A stretch of 64,000 bases of DNA from an uncultured bacterium (GTDB lineage: Bacteria > Bacillota > Clostridia > Lachnospirales > Lachnospiraceae): assembly GCA_947381965.1 (NCBI GenBank), contig CANCXX010000004.1, positions 1-64,000 on the forward strand, given 5' to 3'. A program made the translations under genes and the position numbers. The number at the start of each line of letters is the position of its first letter. The stretch's first letter is position 1. The notes beneath the pieces are model-generated. The model was not told the DNA's origin. It searched no databases and was given only the letters and a program-made list of their open reading frames with translations. Shown here in pieces: positions 42,867 to 52,575 of this stretch.

Positions 42867-44741
42867 ATGAGTAAGATCATTGGTATTGACTTAGGTACTA
42901 CAAACAGCTGTGTGGCAGTTATGGAAGGTGGAAAGCCTACTGTTATTGCAAATGCGGAAGGCGCAAGAACCACACCTTCAGTAGTTGCATTTACCAAAAC
43001 AGGTGAAAGATTGATTGGTGAGCCGGCCAAGCGTCAGGCAGTTACCAATGCAGAGAAGACAATTTCTTCAATAAAAAGAGATATGGGGACAGACAGGGGA
43101 CGTACCATTGACGAAAAGAAATACTCCCCTCAGCAGATTTCAGCTATGATCCTTCAGAAATTAAAGGCTGATGCGGAGAGTTATCTGGGAGAGAAGGTAA
43201 CGGAAGCGGTTATTACGGTGCCTGCTTATTTTAATGACGCACAGCGTCAAGCCACCAAGGATGCAGGTAAGATTGCGGGGCTTGATGTTAAACGTATTAT
43301 CAATGAGCCTACAGCCGCTGCGCTTGCATATGGCCTTGACAATGAAAAGGAACAGAAAATCATGGTATACGACTTAGGCGGCGGTACCTTTGATGTTTCC
43401 ATTATTGAAATCGGGGATGGGGTTATTGAAGTTTTGGCTACTAACGGAGATACCCACCTTGGCGGCGATGACTTTGACAATAAGTTGACCCAGTGGATGA
43501 TTGACGAATTTAAGAAAACAGAAGGGGCTGATCTCTCCAAAGACAAAATGGCATTGCAGAGATTAAAAGAGGCGGCAGAAAAGGCGAAAAAAGAGCTGTC
43601 TTCAGCCACAACAACAAACATTAACCTGCCTTTCATTACCGCTACGGCAGACGGCCCGAAACACTTTGATATGAACTTAAGCAGGGCCAAGTTTGATGAA
43701 TTGACTCATGACTTGGTTGAAAAGACCGCGATTCCCGTACAGAATGCAATGAAGGATGCAGGCCTTACCAATGCCGATTTGGGCCAGGTATTGCTGGTGG
43801 GCGGTTCCACACGTATTCCAGCAGTGCAGGATAAGGTAAAACAGTTAACAGGACATGAGCCAAGCAAGAGCCTTAACCCTGATGAATGTGTGGCACTTGG
43901 AGCTTCCATTCAGGGCGGTAAATTAGCAGGGGATGCCGGCGCAGGGGAAATTCTTCTTCTGGATGTTACGCCTCTTTCACTGTCAATTGAGACTATGGGA
44001 GGGATTGCCACCAGACTTATTGAAAGAAATACTACAATTCCCACAAAGAAGAGCCAGATTTTCTCTACGGCGGCAGATAACCAGACAGCGGTTGATATCA
44101 ACGTACTGCAGGGTGAACGTCAGTTTGCAAGAGATAATAAGTCTCTTGGACAGTTCCGTCTGGACGGTATTCCTCCGGCAATGCGCGGGGTGCCTCAGAT
44201 TGAAGTTACTTTTGACATTGACGCCAACGGCATAGTGAATGTTTCCGCCAAGGACCTTGGCACAGGCAAAGAGCAGCATATTACTATTACAGCAAGCTCC
44301 AATATGTCAGATGACGAAATTGACAAGGCTGTAAAGGAAGCGGCTGAATTTGAGGCGCAGGATAAGAAGAGAAAAGAAGCGATTGATACAAGAAATGAAG
44401 CCGACTCTTTTGTATTCCAGACTGAAAAAGCGTTAAGTGAGGTTGGAGACAAGATTGACGCTTCTGAGAAGGCAACAGTGGAAGCGGATGTTCAGGCTGT
44501 AAAGGATATTCTGGAAAGAACCAAAGACCAGGAAATGTCGGATTCCGATCTGGATGCGCTTAAGGCGGCAAGGGAAAAACTTACCACAAGCGCACAGGCA
44601 TTGTTTACCAAGATGTATGAGAACATGCAGCAGGCAGGCGGAGCGGCAGGCCCCGATATGGGAGCAGGTCCGGGCCCGGACATGGGAGCAGGTGCAGGAC
44701 CTGCAGATGATGTAGTTGACGGAGACTACAGAGAGGTATAA
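42867..44741 (+). CDS. dnaK: Chaperone protein DnaK (Hsp70)
   Basis: 624-aa Hsp70. ATPase signatures [29 protein letters not shown] and [11 protein letters not shown] are intact; substrate-binding domain includes [13 protein letters not shown]. The C-terminal tail is Gly/Met/Pro-rich (GPDMGAG repeated) and ends DGDYREV. ATG behind AGGAGGAG. It lies 68 bp after grpE, with dnaJ downstream across a hairpin-containing gap. Confidence 0.98.
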   Translation: MSKIIGIDLGTTNSCVAVMEGGKPTVIANAEGARTTPSVVAFTKTGERLIGEPAKRQAVTNAEKTISSIKRDMGTDRGRTIDEKKYSPQQISAMILQKLKADAESYLGEKVTEAVITVPAYFNDAQRQATKDAGKIAGLDVKRIINEPTAAALAYGLDNEKEQKIMVYDLGGGTFDVSIIEIGDGVIEVLATNGDTHLGGDDFDNKLTQWMIDEFKKTEGADLSKDKMALQRLKEAAEKAKKELSSATTTNINLPFITATADGPKHFDMNLSRAKFDELTHDLVEKTAIPVQNAMKDAGLTNADLGQVLLVGGSTRIPAVQDKVKQLTGHEPSKSLNPDECVALGASIQGGKLAGDAGAGEILLLDVTPLSLSIETMGGIATRLIERNTTIPTKKSQIFSTAADNQTAVDINVLQGERQFARDNKSLGQFRLDGIPPAMRGVPQIEVTFDIDANGIVNVSAKDLGTGKEQHITITASSNMSDDEIDKAVKEAAEFEAQDKKRKEAIDTRNEADSFVFQTEKALSEVGDKIDASEKATVEADVQAVKDILERTKDQEMSDSDLDALKAAREKLTTSAQALFTKMYENMQQAGGAAGPDMGAGPGPDMGAGAGPADDVVDGDYREV

Positions 44742-44761
44742 AATAAGGAAAGATTGACTTG

Positions 44762-44831
44762 GGCGGCTTATATATGCCGCCTAAGGTAAGTAATGGATTA
44801 TTTCAATGGGAATGACTCCTTTGGGTCATTC
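44762..44831 (+). promoter_or_regulatory. Two hairpins between dnaK and dnaJ
   Basis: GGCGGC/GCCGCC (44762-44767/44776-44781), then GAATGACTC/GGGTCATTC (44810-44818/44823-44831, one G-U). The second resembles a weak terminator. They likely reduce dnaJ relative to dnaK or protect the dnaK mRNA 3' end. Confidence 0.5.
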
Positions 44832-44920
44832 TTATTGTGCCGTATTTTTACTTATTCAAAAATAGTTATGCTGCTTTGGGCGGTATGTTACGCGCCGGAG
44901 GGCATGGGAGGAAATAGACA

Positions 44921-46081
44921 ATGGCAGAACAGAAACGTGACTATTATGAGGTTCTTGGAGTTGATAAGAACGCGGATGAGGCCGCCATCAAAAAAGCATA
45001 CAGAGCTCTTGCCAAGAAGTATCATCCTGATATGAACCCCGGAGATGCGGAGGCAGAGAGACTGTTTAAAGAGGCTTCAGAAGCATATGCTATTTTAAGC
45101 GATCCGGAAAAGAAGAGACAGTATGATCAGTTTGGCCATGCCGCTTTTGAAGGAGGAGCCGGTGGATTTGGCGGGTTTGACTTTAACAGCGCGGATTTCA
45201 GTGATATTTTTGGTGATATCTTTGGCGATTTCTTTGGCGGCGGACGAAAGGGACGGGGCAGCAATGGTCCCATGAAGGGGGCAAACATCAGAACCAGTGT
45301 GAGAATCACCTTTGAAGAAGCGGTCTCCGGCGTTGAAAAAGAAATTGAACTGACATTGAAAGATGAGTGCAGAAACTGTCATGGGACAGGAGCCAAGCCC
45401 GGCACAAGCCCCGAAACATGTCAGAAGTGCGGAGGCAAAGGGCAGGTGGTGTTTACCCAGCAGTCTTTCTTCGGCACCGTAAGAAACGTGCAGACCTGTC
45501 CGGAATGTAATGGAACCGGTAAGGTCATTAAAGAAAAATGTACAGACTGTCATGGCTCCGGTTACATTGCAAGCCGCAAAAAAATACAGGTGTCCATTCC
45601 GGCCGGGATTGATAACGGACAGAGTGTACGTATCAGGGATAAAGGGGAACCGGGCGTAAACGGAGGACCAAGAGGCGACCTTCTGGTGGAAGTAATTGTT
45701 GGTCGTCATCCGATTTTCCAACGACAGGATTATAATATTTATTCTACAGTGCCAATCTCTTTTGCGGTAGCAGCTCTTGGCGGAGATGTGGTGGTGGATA
45801 CGGTAGACGGTAAAGTAATTTATGAAGTGAAGGCGGGAACCCAGACAGATACAAAAGTACGCTTAAAAGGAAAAGGTGTGCCTACTTTGCGGAATAAGGA
45901 TGTCCGTGGGGATCATTATGTAACGCTGGTAGTACAGACGCCGGAAAAATTATCTCATGAAGCAAAGGAGCTGTTAAGGCAATTTGATGCGGCAACAGGC
46001 GACAGCCTGAATGTGGCCAAAAATATGCAGGCAGAAAAAAGTGAAACAAAAGAAACGAAGAAAAAGAAATTCTGGAAATAA
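44921..46081 (+). CDS. dnaJ: Chaperone protein DnaJ (Hsp40)
   Basis: 386 aa. J domain with HPD at residues 35-37, a Gly/Phe-rich linker (residues ~75-110), four CXXCXGXG zinc repeats ([32 protein letters not shown]) and C-terminal substrate-binding domains. Stimulates DnaK ATPase. ATG behind GGGAGGAAATAG. It is the last gene of the CIRCE operon and ends at a strong terminator. Confidence 0.97.
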   Translation: MAEQKRDYYEVLGVDKNADEAAIKKAYRALAKKYHPDMNPGDAEAERLFKEASEAYAILSDPEKKRQYDQFGHAAFEGGAGGFGGFDFNSADFSDIFGDIFGDFFGGGRKGRGSNGPMKGANIRTSVRITFEEAVSGVEKEIELTLKDECRNCHGTGAKPGTSPETCQKCGGKGQVVFTQQSFFGTVRNVQTCPECNGTGKVIKEKCTDCHGSGYIASRKKIQVSIPAGIDNGQSVRIRDKGEPGVNGGPRGDLLVEVIVGRHPIFQRQDYNIYSTVPISFAVAALGGDVVVDTVDGKVIYEVKAGTQTDTKVRLKGKGVPTLRNKDVRGDHYVTLVVQTPEKLSHEAKELLRQFDAATGDSLNVAKNMQAEKSETKETKKKKFWK

Positions 46082-46087
46082 CATAAA

Positions 46088-46117
46088 AAGAAGAACAGGC
46101 AGCTGTTCTTCTTTTTT
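46088..46117 (+). terminator. Terminator of the heat-shock operon
   Basis: Perfect 11-bp stem AAGAAGAACAG (46088-46098) / CTGTTCTTCTT (46103-46113), loop of 4, with TTTTTT. Confidence 0.92.
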
Positions 46118-46185
46118 GATAAATTAATTTGTGATTTTAATTTGTTATATCTGTCAGATAAAAGGCATAAGATAGTATAAGGCTT

Positions 46186-46800
46186 CTAAGACGAGCTTTG
46201 CAGTTCTTCCAGTATATTGACTATATGTTTTGAAAGGCTGGTATTGAGGCTTTTGGCAACAGGAATCAGAGCGGATATTTTGTCAGTCTGTCCCTTTTCT
46301 CTGTAGATTGTACCAAGGAGCTTATAAGACGCGCTTATGTCAGTATGGGTTTTTACCGAAAATTCCAGTACCTGGCATGCTTCCTCCGGGTATCCTTTTT
46401 CATACAGGGTTTCAGCCATTTTCTGCAGGGTGCGTACAAGGCTGGTATAGCTTTGGTCGTAACGTGATAAAATATCTATGTTGGGAGCGCCGTACATAAG
46501 CTTTAAGTCCGTGTTGCTTATGCCGGTAAAATTTACAATAGGTGACTCCGAAAGAATATGCAGAGTTTCATGGCACTCTGCAATAACAGGATCATCTGCA
46601 AGGATATCCATGGGCAGCGCTTCAAAGGGAATCTGGATATAGTCAAGCCCGTCTAAAGATTTGCGCCTGGTTCGGTTGGCGGCAGACTCCTTTTCCCAGA
46701 AACTTTGTTCTGATTTTGTTTCCTTGTTGCGCAGCCTGTGAAGATCAAATCCCAGCCAAAGGCAAAATACGATAAAACTTGCAAAAAAGGGTAATTTCAT
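46186..46800 (-). CDS. Membrane-anchored TPR-like protein, unknown function
   Basis: 204 aa. An N-terminal hydrophobic helix (about residues 3-18) then a basic/charged region. Residues ~130-195 read as two TPR-like helix pairs (ALETLYEKGYPEEACQVLEF style; SASYKLLGTIYREKGQTDKI). No catalytic motif. It probably scaffolds a membrane protein complex (inference). Divergently transcribed from a 35-residue membrane peptide gene 41 bp away. Confidence 0.65.
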   Translation of the reverse strand: MKLPFFASFIVFCLWLGFDLHRLRNKETKSEQSFWEKESAANRTRRKSLDGLDYIQIPFEALPMDILADDPVIAECHETLHILSESPIVNFTGISNTDLKLMYGAPNIDILSRYDQSYTSLVRTLQKMAETLYEKGYPEEACQVLEFSVKTHTDISASYKLLGTIYREKGQTDKISALIPVAKSLNTSLSKHIVNILEELQSSS

Positions 46801-46841
46801 ATATAATATCCTTTCAAAGATAAGTATTTTGGGAGGACAAA

Positions 46842-46949
46842 ATGTTTAATTTTTACAGCAAAAAAAGCAAAAAAATCGTTTCATCCATTATTATTGTTCT
46901 GCTTGTGCTTGCTATGATAATTCCAACTATAGCATCTTTTCTATATTAA
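46842..46949 (+). CDS. 35-residue single-span membrane peptide
   Basis: Small ORF behind a strong GGGAGGA site with 5-bp spacing. The peptide starts MFNFYSKKSKKIV, then one hydrophobic helix of about 20 residues and ends ASFLY. The basic start and single span predict an inner-membrane protein with the N-terminus inside. Small membrane proteins of this layout are frequent in Clostridia but unassigned. It is divergent from the TPR-like membrane protein, a possible partner. Confidence 0.65.
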   Translation: MFNFYSKKSKKIVSSIIIVLLVLAMIIPTIASFLY

Positions 46950-46996
46950 AGCAAATAATATATACAGTTTTTATGAGGTAATCCCCAACTGGGGTG

Positions 46997-47021
46997 ATAC
47001 CGCAGGCTAAACCTGCGGTAT
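46997..47021 (+). promoter_or_regulatory. Stable hairpin just ahead of the VanW gene ribosome site
   Basis: Perfect 10-bp stem ATACCGCAGG (46997-47006) / CCTGCGGTAT (47012-47021), loop CTAAA, ending 2 bases before GGAGGG (47024-47029). A CCCC/GGGG mini-stem (46983-46994) precedes it. Such a stem could insulate or control translation of the next gene. Confidence 0.55.
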
Positions 47022-47037
47022 GCGGAGGGTATAAGTG

Positions 47038-48642
47038 ATGAAGAAAGTAGTGAAGGGAATCAGTTGTCTTTTTTTAACCCTGTTTTTGACGGGGATTGTG
47101 GGAATGAAGGTAAGCGCCCAGGAGGAAAACAGGATATTGCCCGGCATTTATGTGGAGGATATGTGCCTGGAAGGAAAGACAGTGAAGGAAGCCATGGACA
47201 TGGTGGAGTATTATGTGGACGGCGTGTGCGGAAAAGAGATTACTTTGATGGCTGTAGATGGGAATGCAGTGGTAATCACGCCGGCCGATGTAGGGCTTTC
47301 CTGGTCCAATCAGGAGATTTTGGAGGAGGCAGCCAAAATTGGGCAGACGGGCAACGTTGTACAGCGTTATAAGGCGGCCAAGGATCTGCAGCATGAAAAT
47401 AAAGTGTATAATCTGGAATTTACTGTTGATAAGGAACGGATAAAACAAATTTTAACCGAGCAGTGCTCCGTTTATAATCAGGAAGCGGCGGACGCCACAC
47501 TTTCAAGGGAAAATGGCGCTTTTGTGGTTATTCCGGGACAGACAGGCAAGGTGGTGGATGAGGAGCTTTCCGCAAATCAGATTTATGATTTCCTTACAGG
47601 GGACTGGGACCGGGAGAGAGCATCTCTTGAGCTTGCAATTACGGTGGACGAGCCAAGGGGAACGGAGGAGGAACTGGCAAAGGTGAAGGATGTGCTTGGC
47701 ACTTTTACCACCAGCTTCCGGACATCCAATACATCCAGAAGTGCAAATGTGCGAAACGGATGCGCCCTGATTAATGGCTCAACGATTTATCCGGGAGATG
47801 AATTTTCCACTTATGAGGCGGTTTCGCCTTTTTCTCAGGACAACGGATACTATATGGCAGCTTCTTATCTGAATGGTAAAGTGGTGGACAGCTTAGGGGG
47901 AGGAATCTGCCAGGTTTCCACAACTTTGTATAATGCCGTGCTTTTGTCAGAGCTTGATGTTACGGAAAGGCATAACCATTCTATGATAGTTACCTATGTT
48001 GATCCATCGGCTGACGCGGCCATTGCAGAATCTTCCGGGAAGGATTTCCGGTTTATAAATAATACAGGCGCGCCTATTTATATTGAAGGGGTAACAACAG
48101 ATGATAAACATATTACGTTTACCATTTATGGACAGGAAAGCAGAGACAGCGGCCATAAGGTAAGGTATGAGAGTGAGGTAGTCAGCAAGACGGTTCCTGA
48201 TACGGAAGTGATATATACCAGCGCTTCTATGCCGGTTGGGTCTGTCTCCGTACAGTCGGCACATATCGGCTATACGGCAAACCTCTGGAAGGTGGTAACG
48301 GAAGACGGGGTGGAAGTGAGCCGGGAGAAAATTAATTCCAGTTCTTATAAGGTGACTCCCAGGACTGCGACAGTAGGAGTTGCCACAGAAGATCCGGCTA
48401 TTTATGAACAGATTATGGCGGCAATTGCCACCAACAATATTGACCATGTGAAAAATGTTTCAGCGGCTCTTGCAGCAGGGACGGCGCTGCCTCCGGCAGA
48501 AGCGCCTGCAGAGGGCGCTCCATTGCCGGCCGATGGCACGGTTCCGCCCGTCGATGGTACGGTGCCTGCAGCGCCGCTGCCACCAGAGGGGACTGCGCCT
48601 GCAGAACCGGTGCCTCCGGCAGGGGAAGTTCCGGCACAGTAG
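47038..48642 (+). CDS. VanW-family surface protein with peptidoglycan-binding and G5-like domains
   Basis: 534 aa. Signal peptide at residues 1-28 (hydrophobic, ending VSA). Two PG_binding_4-like repeats follow (about 50-210), then the VanW domain (FRTSNTSRSANVRNG, GDEFSTYEAVSPFSQDNGYY, GGGICQVSTTLYNA), then a G5-like segment (YESEVVSKTVPDTEV). The last ~65 residues are a Pro/Ala/Glu-rich tail with APAEGAP-type repeats, likely crossing the cell wall. VanW proteins accompany vancomycin resistance in some bacteria, but here there are no van genes. ATG at 47038 preferred to the GTG at 47035. Confidence 0.88.
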   Translation: MKKVVKGISCLFLTLFLTGIVGMKVSAQEENRILPGIYVEDMCLEGKTVKEAMDMVEYYVDGVCGKEITLMAVDGNAVVITPADVGLSWSNQEILEEAAKIGQTGNVVQRYKAAKDLQHENKVYNLEFTVDKERIKQILTEQCSVYNQEAADATLSRENGAFVVIPGQTGKVVDEELSANQIYDFLTGDWDRERASLELAITVDEPRGTEEELAKVKDVLGTFTTSFRTSNTSRSANVRNGCALINGSTIYPGDEFSTYEAVSPFSQDNGYYMAASYLNGKVVDSLGGGICQVSTTLYNAVLLSELDVTERHNHSMIVTYVDPSADAAIAESSGKDFRFINNTGAPIYIEGVTTDDKHITFTIYGQESRDSGHKVRYESEVVSKTVPDTEVIYTSASMPVGSVSVQSAHIGYTANLWKVVTEDGVEVSREKINSSSYKVTPRTATVGVATEDPAIYEQIMAAIATNNIDHVKNVSAALAAGTALPPAEAPAEGAPLPADGTVPPVDGTVPAAPLPPEGTAPAEPVPPAGEVPAQ

Positions 48643-48748
48643 GAAGGAATAGCTTACATGGCAATTTAAGATTTACCTATGGCGCCTGGAGAAGCGGCGG
48701 CATTTGCTGTAAAGCGTCTGTCAGGCTGCTGGCAGGAAAAGGACAGCT

Positions 48749-49744
48749 ATGAAAACAGGAAAGATATCTGAAAGCATTTTAAAGCGTTCAGTACTAAGAC
48801 AGATACAAACCCATAGGGATGAAGTACTTAAAGGTGCAGGCGTAGGTGAGGACTGCGCCTTTTTGTCATGGAAGCCGGAGCTGAAAGAAAAGCAAAGGAT
48901 ACTTGCCTTTTCAACGGAAACTGTGGCGCTGCCTGTTAAGGAGGCGTCTTATCTGGCGGTTATGGCAGCTGCCAATAATTTAGCTGCATCCGGGGCGTGT
49001 CCTGTTGCTGTGTCCTTGGCGTTAACACTGCCTGCGCAGGCGGAGGAATCACTTTTAAAAGAGTTGATGAGGCAGGCCCAGACCTGCTGTAAAGAACTGG
49101 ATATACAAATTGCAGGAGGCCATACCGAGGTAAGCAATGGTGTAGGAACGCCGGTGGTTACGGCAACGGTGTTGGGCAATGGCATTCCTGAAGGGGCGTA
49201 TGGCAGCAGGCCGGAGAATTTGGAGATTGTAGTTAGCAAATGGGCTGGTATGGAAGGGACATTTCTTATTGCGGGAGAGAGGGAAGAGGAACTTTTGAAG
49301 CGCTATCCTTCTGAACTGATTCTAAAGGCAAGGGAGCAGGGAAAATTTCTGTCTGTGGCGCCGGAGGCGGCCATAGCCATTAAGTCCGGTGTTTATGCAA
49401 TGCACGATGTCAGATGCGGAGGGATTTTTGGTGCATTGTGGGAAATTTCCCAAAAACTGGGCACCGGACTTTGTGCGGATATAAAAAAAATTCCAATAAA
49501 ACAGGAAACCATTGAGGTCTGTGAATTTTATAATTTAAATCCTTATGAGATTTTATCAGGCGGTATGCTTCTAATGGTTACAAGGGAGGGCGGGAAGCTG
49601 GTAAGGACGCTTGCCGAAAAGGGCATACCGGCGGCAGTTATTGGAAACATGAACGACAGTAACGATAAAATAGTAGTTAACAGGGATGAAGTAAGGTATC
49701 TGGGACCTCCGGTATCAGATGAAATACATAAATTATTTTTATAA
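48749..49744 (+). CDS. HypE/AIR-synthase-related protein
   Basis: 331 aa in the PurM/HypE/SelD/ThiL superfamily. GVGEDCAFL near residue 33 and the AANNLAASGACPVAVSLALTLP segment are the metal-ATP-binding core; AGGHTEVSN is the second signature. It is usually labelled hydrogenase maturation factor HypE-like, yet it lacks the HypE C-terminal PRIC-type tail, and no hydrogenase or hyp genes are nearby. True function unknown. It sits 17 bp before an Lrp-type regulator in a short operon-like run. Confidence 0.78.
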   Translation: MKTGKISESILKRSVLRQIQTHRDEVLKGAGVGEDCAFLSWKPELKEKQRILAFSTETVALPVKEASYLAVMAAANNLAASGACPVAVSLALTLPAQAEESLLKELMRQAQTCCKELDIQIAGGHTEVSNGVGTPVVTATVLGNGIPEGAYGSRPENLEIVVSKWAGMEGTFLIAGEREEELLKRYPSELILKAREQGKFLSVAPEAAIAIKSGVYAMHDVRCGGIFGALWEISQKLGTGLCADIKKIPIKQETIEVCEFYNLNPYEILSGGMLLMVTREGGKLVRTLAEKGIPAAVIGNMNDSNDKIVVNRDEVRYLGPPVSDEIHKLFL

Positions 49745-49760
49745 GAAGGAGGCTTTTTAT

Positions 49761-50243
49761 ATGAGAGAGCAGATTTTGGCGATTATAGAAAAAAACAGCA
49801 GAATTAATATTAAAGATCTGGCTGTTATACTGGGTGTAGAGGAGATTACAGTTGCCAACGAGCTGAAGGCAATGGAGGAAGAAGGAGTTATTTGCGGATA
49901 TCACACGATGATAGATTGGGAAAAGACATCTATTGAAAAGGTAACTGCCCTGATTGAAGTTCGCATAACGCCTCAGAGAGGGCAGGGATATGACAACATT
50001 GCAGAGAGAATTTATAAATACCCTGAGGTAAATAGTGTATATCTGATTTCAGGGGGATATGATCTTCTGGTGACGCTGGAAGGAAAATCTTTAAAGGCTG
50101 TTTCAAGTTTTGTTTCAGATAAGCTTTCCACGCTGGAGGGCGTTTTAAGTACAGCCACCCACTTCATTTTAAAGAAATATAAGGATCATGGAACCATACT
50201 TGCCAGGAAACCTGAGGATACAAGGGAGAAGGTGACGCCATGA
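49761..50243 (+). CDS. Lrp/AsnC-family transcriptional regulator (AlaR-like)
   Basis: 160 aa. N-terminal helix-turn-helix (NSRINIKDLAVILGVEEITV) and a C-terminal RAM ligand-binding domain (VTALIEVRITPQRGQGYD, VYLISGGYDLLVTLEG). ATG at 49761 has AAGGAGG; an in-frame ATG at 49719 inside the upstream gene is not credible. It overlaps the next aminotransferase by 4 bp, matching the B. subtilis alaR-alaT arrangement, so it probably senses alanine or another amino acid and controls that gene. Confidence 0.88.
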   Translation: MREQILAIIEKNSRINIKDLAVILGVEEITVANELKAMEEEGVICGYHTMIDWEKTSIEKVTALIEVRITPQRGQGYDNIAERIYKYPEVNSVYLISGGYDLLVTLEGKSLKAVSSFVSDKLSTLEGVLSTATHFILKKYKDHGTILARKPEDTREKVTP

Positions 50244-51403
50244 GAAATCCTTTAGCGGACAAGATAGTTAATATAAAGCCCTCTGGTATACGGAAATTTT
50301 TTGATATTGTAAGCGAGATGAAGGATGCAATTTCCCTTGGCGTCGGGGAACCGGATTTTGACACGCCCTGGCATATCAGGGACGAGGGGATTTATTCTCT
50401 TGAAAAAGGGCGGACTTTTTATACTTCAAATGCAGGGCTGAAAGAATTAAAGGTGGAGATTGCAGGATACATAAAAAGAACTCAGGGAATATCGTATGAT
50501 GGGGATAAGGAAGTAATTGTAACGGTTGGCGGTTCGGAGGCAATTGATATTGCCCTTCGCGCCATGATTAATCCGGGAGAACAGGTCTTGATTCCCCAGC
50601 CAAGTTATGTATCTTATGAACCATGTGCGATTCTTGCCGGGGCAGAACCTGTTATTATTGAGCTGAAAGAGGAAAATGAGTTTCGGCTGACTGCAAAGGA
50701 ACTTCTGGATGCCGTCACGGACAAGACAAAAGTTCTTATTCTGCCTTTCCCTAATAACCCGACAGGGGCGATTATGGAGCGGAAGGATCTGGAGGCGATA
50801 GCAAAAGTTATTATTGAAAAGGACATATTTGTTATATCTGATGAGATTTATGCCGAGCTTACCTACAAGGAAAAGCATATATCTATTGCAAGTCTTCCGG
50901 GAATGCAGGAGAGATGCGTCCTTATCAATGGCTTTTCCAAAGCTTATGCTATGACGGGATGGCGTCTTGGCTATGCCTGCGCACCTGCTGCAATTATGGA
51001 GCAAATGTTAAAAATCCATCAGTTTGCCATTATGTGTGCCCCCACCACCAGCCAGTATGCGGCGGTGGAAGCGCTGCGCAATGGGGATGAGGATGTGGCA
51101 AGGATGCGGGAAGCTTATAACCAGAGAAGAAGATTTTTAATTCATTCATTTAAAGAAATGGGGCTTTCGTGCTTTGAGCCATATGGGGCATTCTATGTTT
51201 TTCCCTGTATCAAAGAGTTTGGGATGACCAGTGAGGAATTTGCAAACAGGCTGCTGGCAGAGGAAAAGGTGGCGGTGGTGCCGGGGACGGCGTTTGGCGA
51301 CTGTGGGGAAGGATTTTTAAGAATTTCGTATGCGTATTCTCTGGAAGACCTGAAAACTGCTTTGGAGAAAATTCGTGCGTTTATTACCAGACTTAGAGGC
51401 TAA
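50240..51403 (+). CDS. Aminotransferase class I/II (AlaT-like)
   Basis: 387-aa PLP enzyme. PLP lysine lies in NGFSKAYAMTGWRLGY (about residue 233); LPFPNNPTGAIM and SDEIYAELTY are cofactor signatures, and the C-terminal RISYAYS segment carries the substrate-carboxylate Arg. Overlap with the Lrp gene (ATGA) supports an alanine-type aminotransferase role by analogy to alaT. Annotation as MalY/PatB-type is possible but less likely. Confidence 0.92.
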   Translation: MRNPLADKIVNIKPSGIRKFFDIVSEMKDAISLGVGEPDFDTPWHIRDEGIYSLEKGRTFYTSNAGLKELKVEIAGYIKRTQGISYDGDKEVIVTVGGSEAIDIALRAMINPGEQVLIPQPSYVSYEPCAILAGAEPVIIELKEENEFRLTAKELLDAVTDKTKVLILPFPNNPTGAIMERKDLEAIAKVIIEKDIFVISDEIYAELTYKEKHISIASLPGMQERCVLINGFSKAYAMTGWRLGYACAPAAIMEQMLKIHQFAIMCAPTTSQYAAVEALRNGDEDVARMREAYNQRRRFLIHSFKEMGLSCFEPYGAFYVFPCIKEFGMTSEEFANRLLAEEKVAVVPGTAFGDCGEGFLRISYAYSLEDLKTALEKIRAFITRLRG

Positions 51404-51445
51404 AGGACAGTAGCAAAAGACTTATGAAATGGTGGAAAGATTCTG

Positions 51446-52465
51446 ATGGGAAAGGTTACAATTCAGGACATTGCAAGGGAACTGGGATTTTCAAGAAATA
51501 CGGTATCCATGGCGCTTAAAGGAAACGAAATGGTTGCGCCAAAGACAAGGGAGATGATTTTGCGGTATGCAGACAAAGCAGGATATCCCGGAATCAGTCT
51601 GGAAAGCAGGGAGAGTGTAATTCTGGAAAATCCGGTTTATCATATTATGATTTTGCGTAAGCCTGATGTGGCGGTTTACTGGGACCGGGTAATTAACGGA
51701 ATATCAGAGGAAGCCAGCAGGAACCATTGTCAGACTCAGGTGGCTGTGGTAACAGACGAGGCAGAGCAGAAATTGCAGTTTCCTCCTGGGCTGGATGATA
51801 AAATACAGGCAGTCTTTTGCGTAAAGATGCTTAACAGTAATTATATAAAAAAAATCAGACAGCAGGGAATTCAGATTTATACGCTGGATAATTATAAGGA
51901 AGGGGAGGAAGAGCTTCTTGGGGATGTTGTGATGGCGGAAGGCTTTCAACCTGTTGCGCAGCTAACCCGCCACCTGCTTAATCAGGGGATGAAGAGGATT
52001 GGATTTCTAAGTGATTCCAGCAGTATGTATGAAACTATGTATAATCGGTTTCATGGATATTTATATGCAATGGCGCAGGCAGGAGCAGATCCGGACCCGT
52101 CAATTACGCTTCCTGATGTAAGGAGCAGTAATTTTTATGCTCCTCATACGTTTGAGGAAATAGTGGATAGCTATGCAAGGCTGCCGGAAGCGATTGTATG
52201 CGGGAATGATGAAATTGCAAGATTTCTTACCCAGGCGCTTAGGAAAAAAAATATCCGGGTACCGGAAGACATAGCAGTTACCGGGTTTGATGATGATGAA
52301 GAGGGGATGCTGGATCCTTTTTTTACCACAGTGAACGTAGACGCAAAATGGCTGGGCAGGCGGATGGTCCAGTGCTTTTTGTCCAGAAGTCAGTACCCGG
52401 ATTCGCCTTTTGAAAAAATTGCGGTTTCGGGTAAAGTAGTTATACGCAAGTCATCGTGTCGGTGA
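51446..52465 (+). CDS. LacI-family transcriptional regulator
   Basis: 339 aa. Helix-turn-helix VTIQDIARELGFSRNTVSMA at residues 4-23, then a periplasmic-binding-like sensor; VTGFDDDEEGMLDP is the usual C-terminal segment. It lies immediately upstream of the alpha-galactosidase importer operon with an intervening array of GTGCA half sites, so it is the likely local repressor responding to galacto-oligosaccharides (inference). Ribosome site is weak (GGAAAG). Confidence 0.92.
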   Translation: MGKVTIQDIARELGFSRNTVSMALKGNEMVAPKTREMILRYADKAGYPGISLESRESVILENPVYHIMILRKPDVAVYWDRVINGISEEASRNHCQTQVAVVTDEAEQKLQFPPGLDDKIQAVFCVKMLNSNYIKKIRQQGIQIYTLDNYKEGEEELLGDVVMAEGFQPVAQLTRHLLNQGMKRIGFLSDSSSMYETMYNRFHGYLYAMAQAGADPDPSITLPDVRSSNFYAPHTFEEIVDSYARLPEAIVCGNDEIARFLTQALRKKNIRVPEDIAVTGFDDDEEGMLDPFFTTVNVDAKWLGRRMVQCFLSRSQYPDSPFEKIAVSGKVVIRKSSCR

Positions 52466-52521
52466 GGACTATAGCAGAGGATAGTATTCTGCACAGAAAG
52501 AAATAAAAATGGATAGAGGGT

Positions 52522-52554
52522 AAGTCTGGAGACATTAGTGTCCAGACTTTTTTT
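52522..52554 (+). terminator. Terminator after the LacI gene
   Basis: AAGTCTGG (52522-52529) / CCAGACTT (52542-52549), with inner ACA/TGT and a TTAG loop, then a run of seven T. Confidence 0.88.
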
Positions 52555-52575
52555 GTGCGAAAATATATTGTTCAA

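Noticed and set aside
47035-48642. VanW as a sign of vancomycin resistance
   Set aside because: No vanHAX/vanG-type genes nearby; VanW-domain surface proteins are common in Clostridia without resistance.
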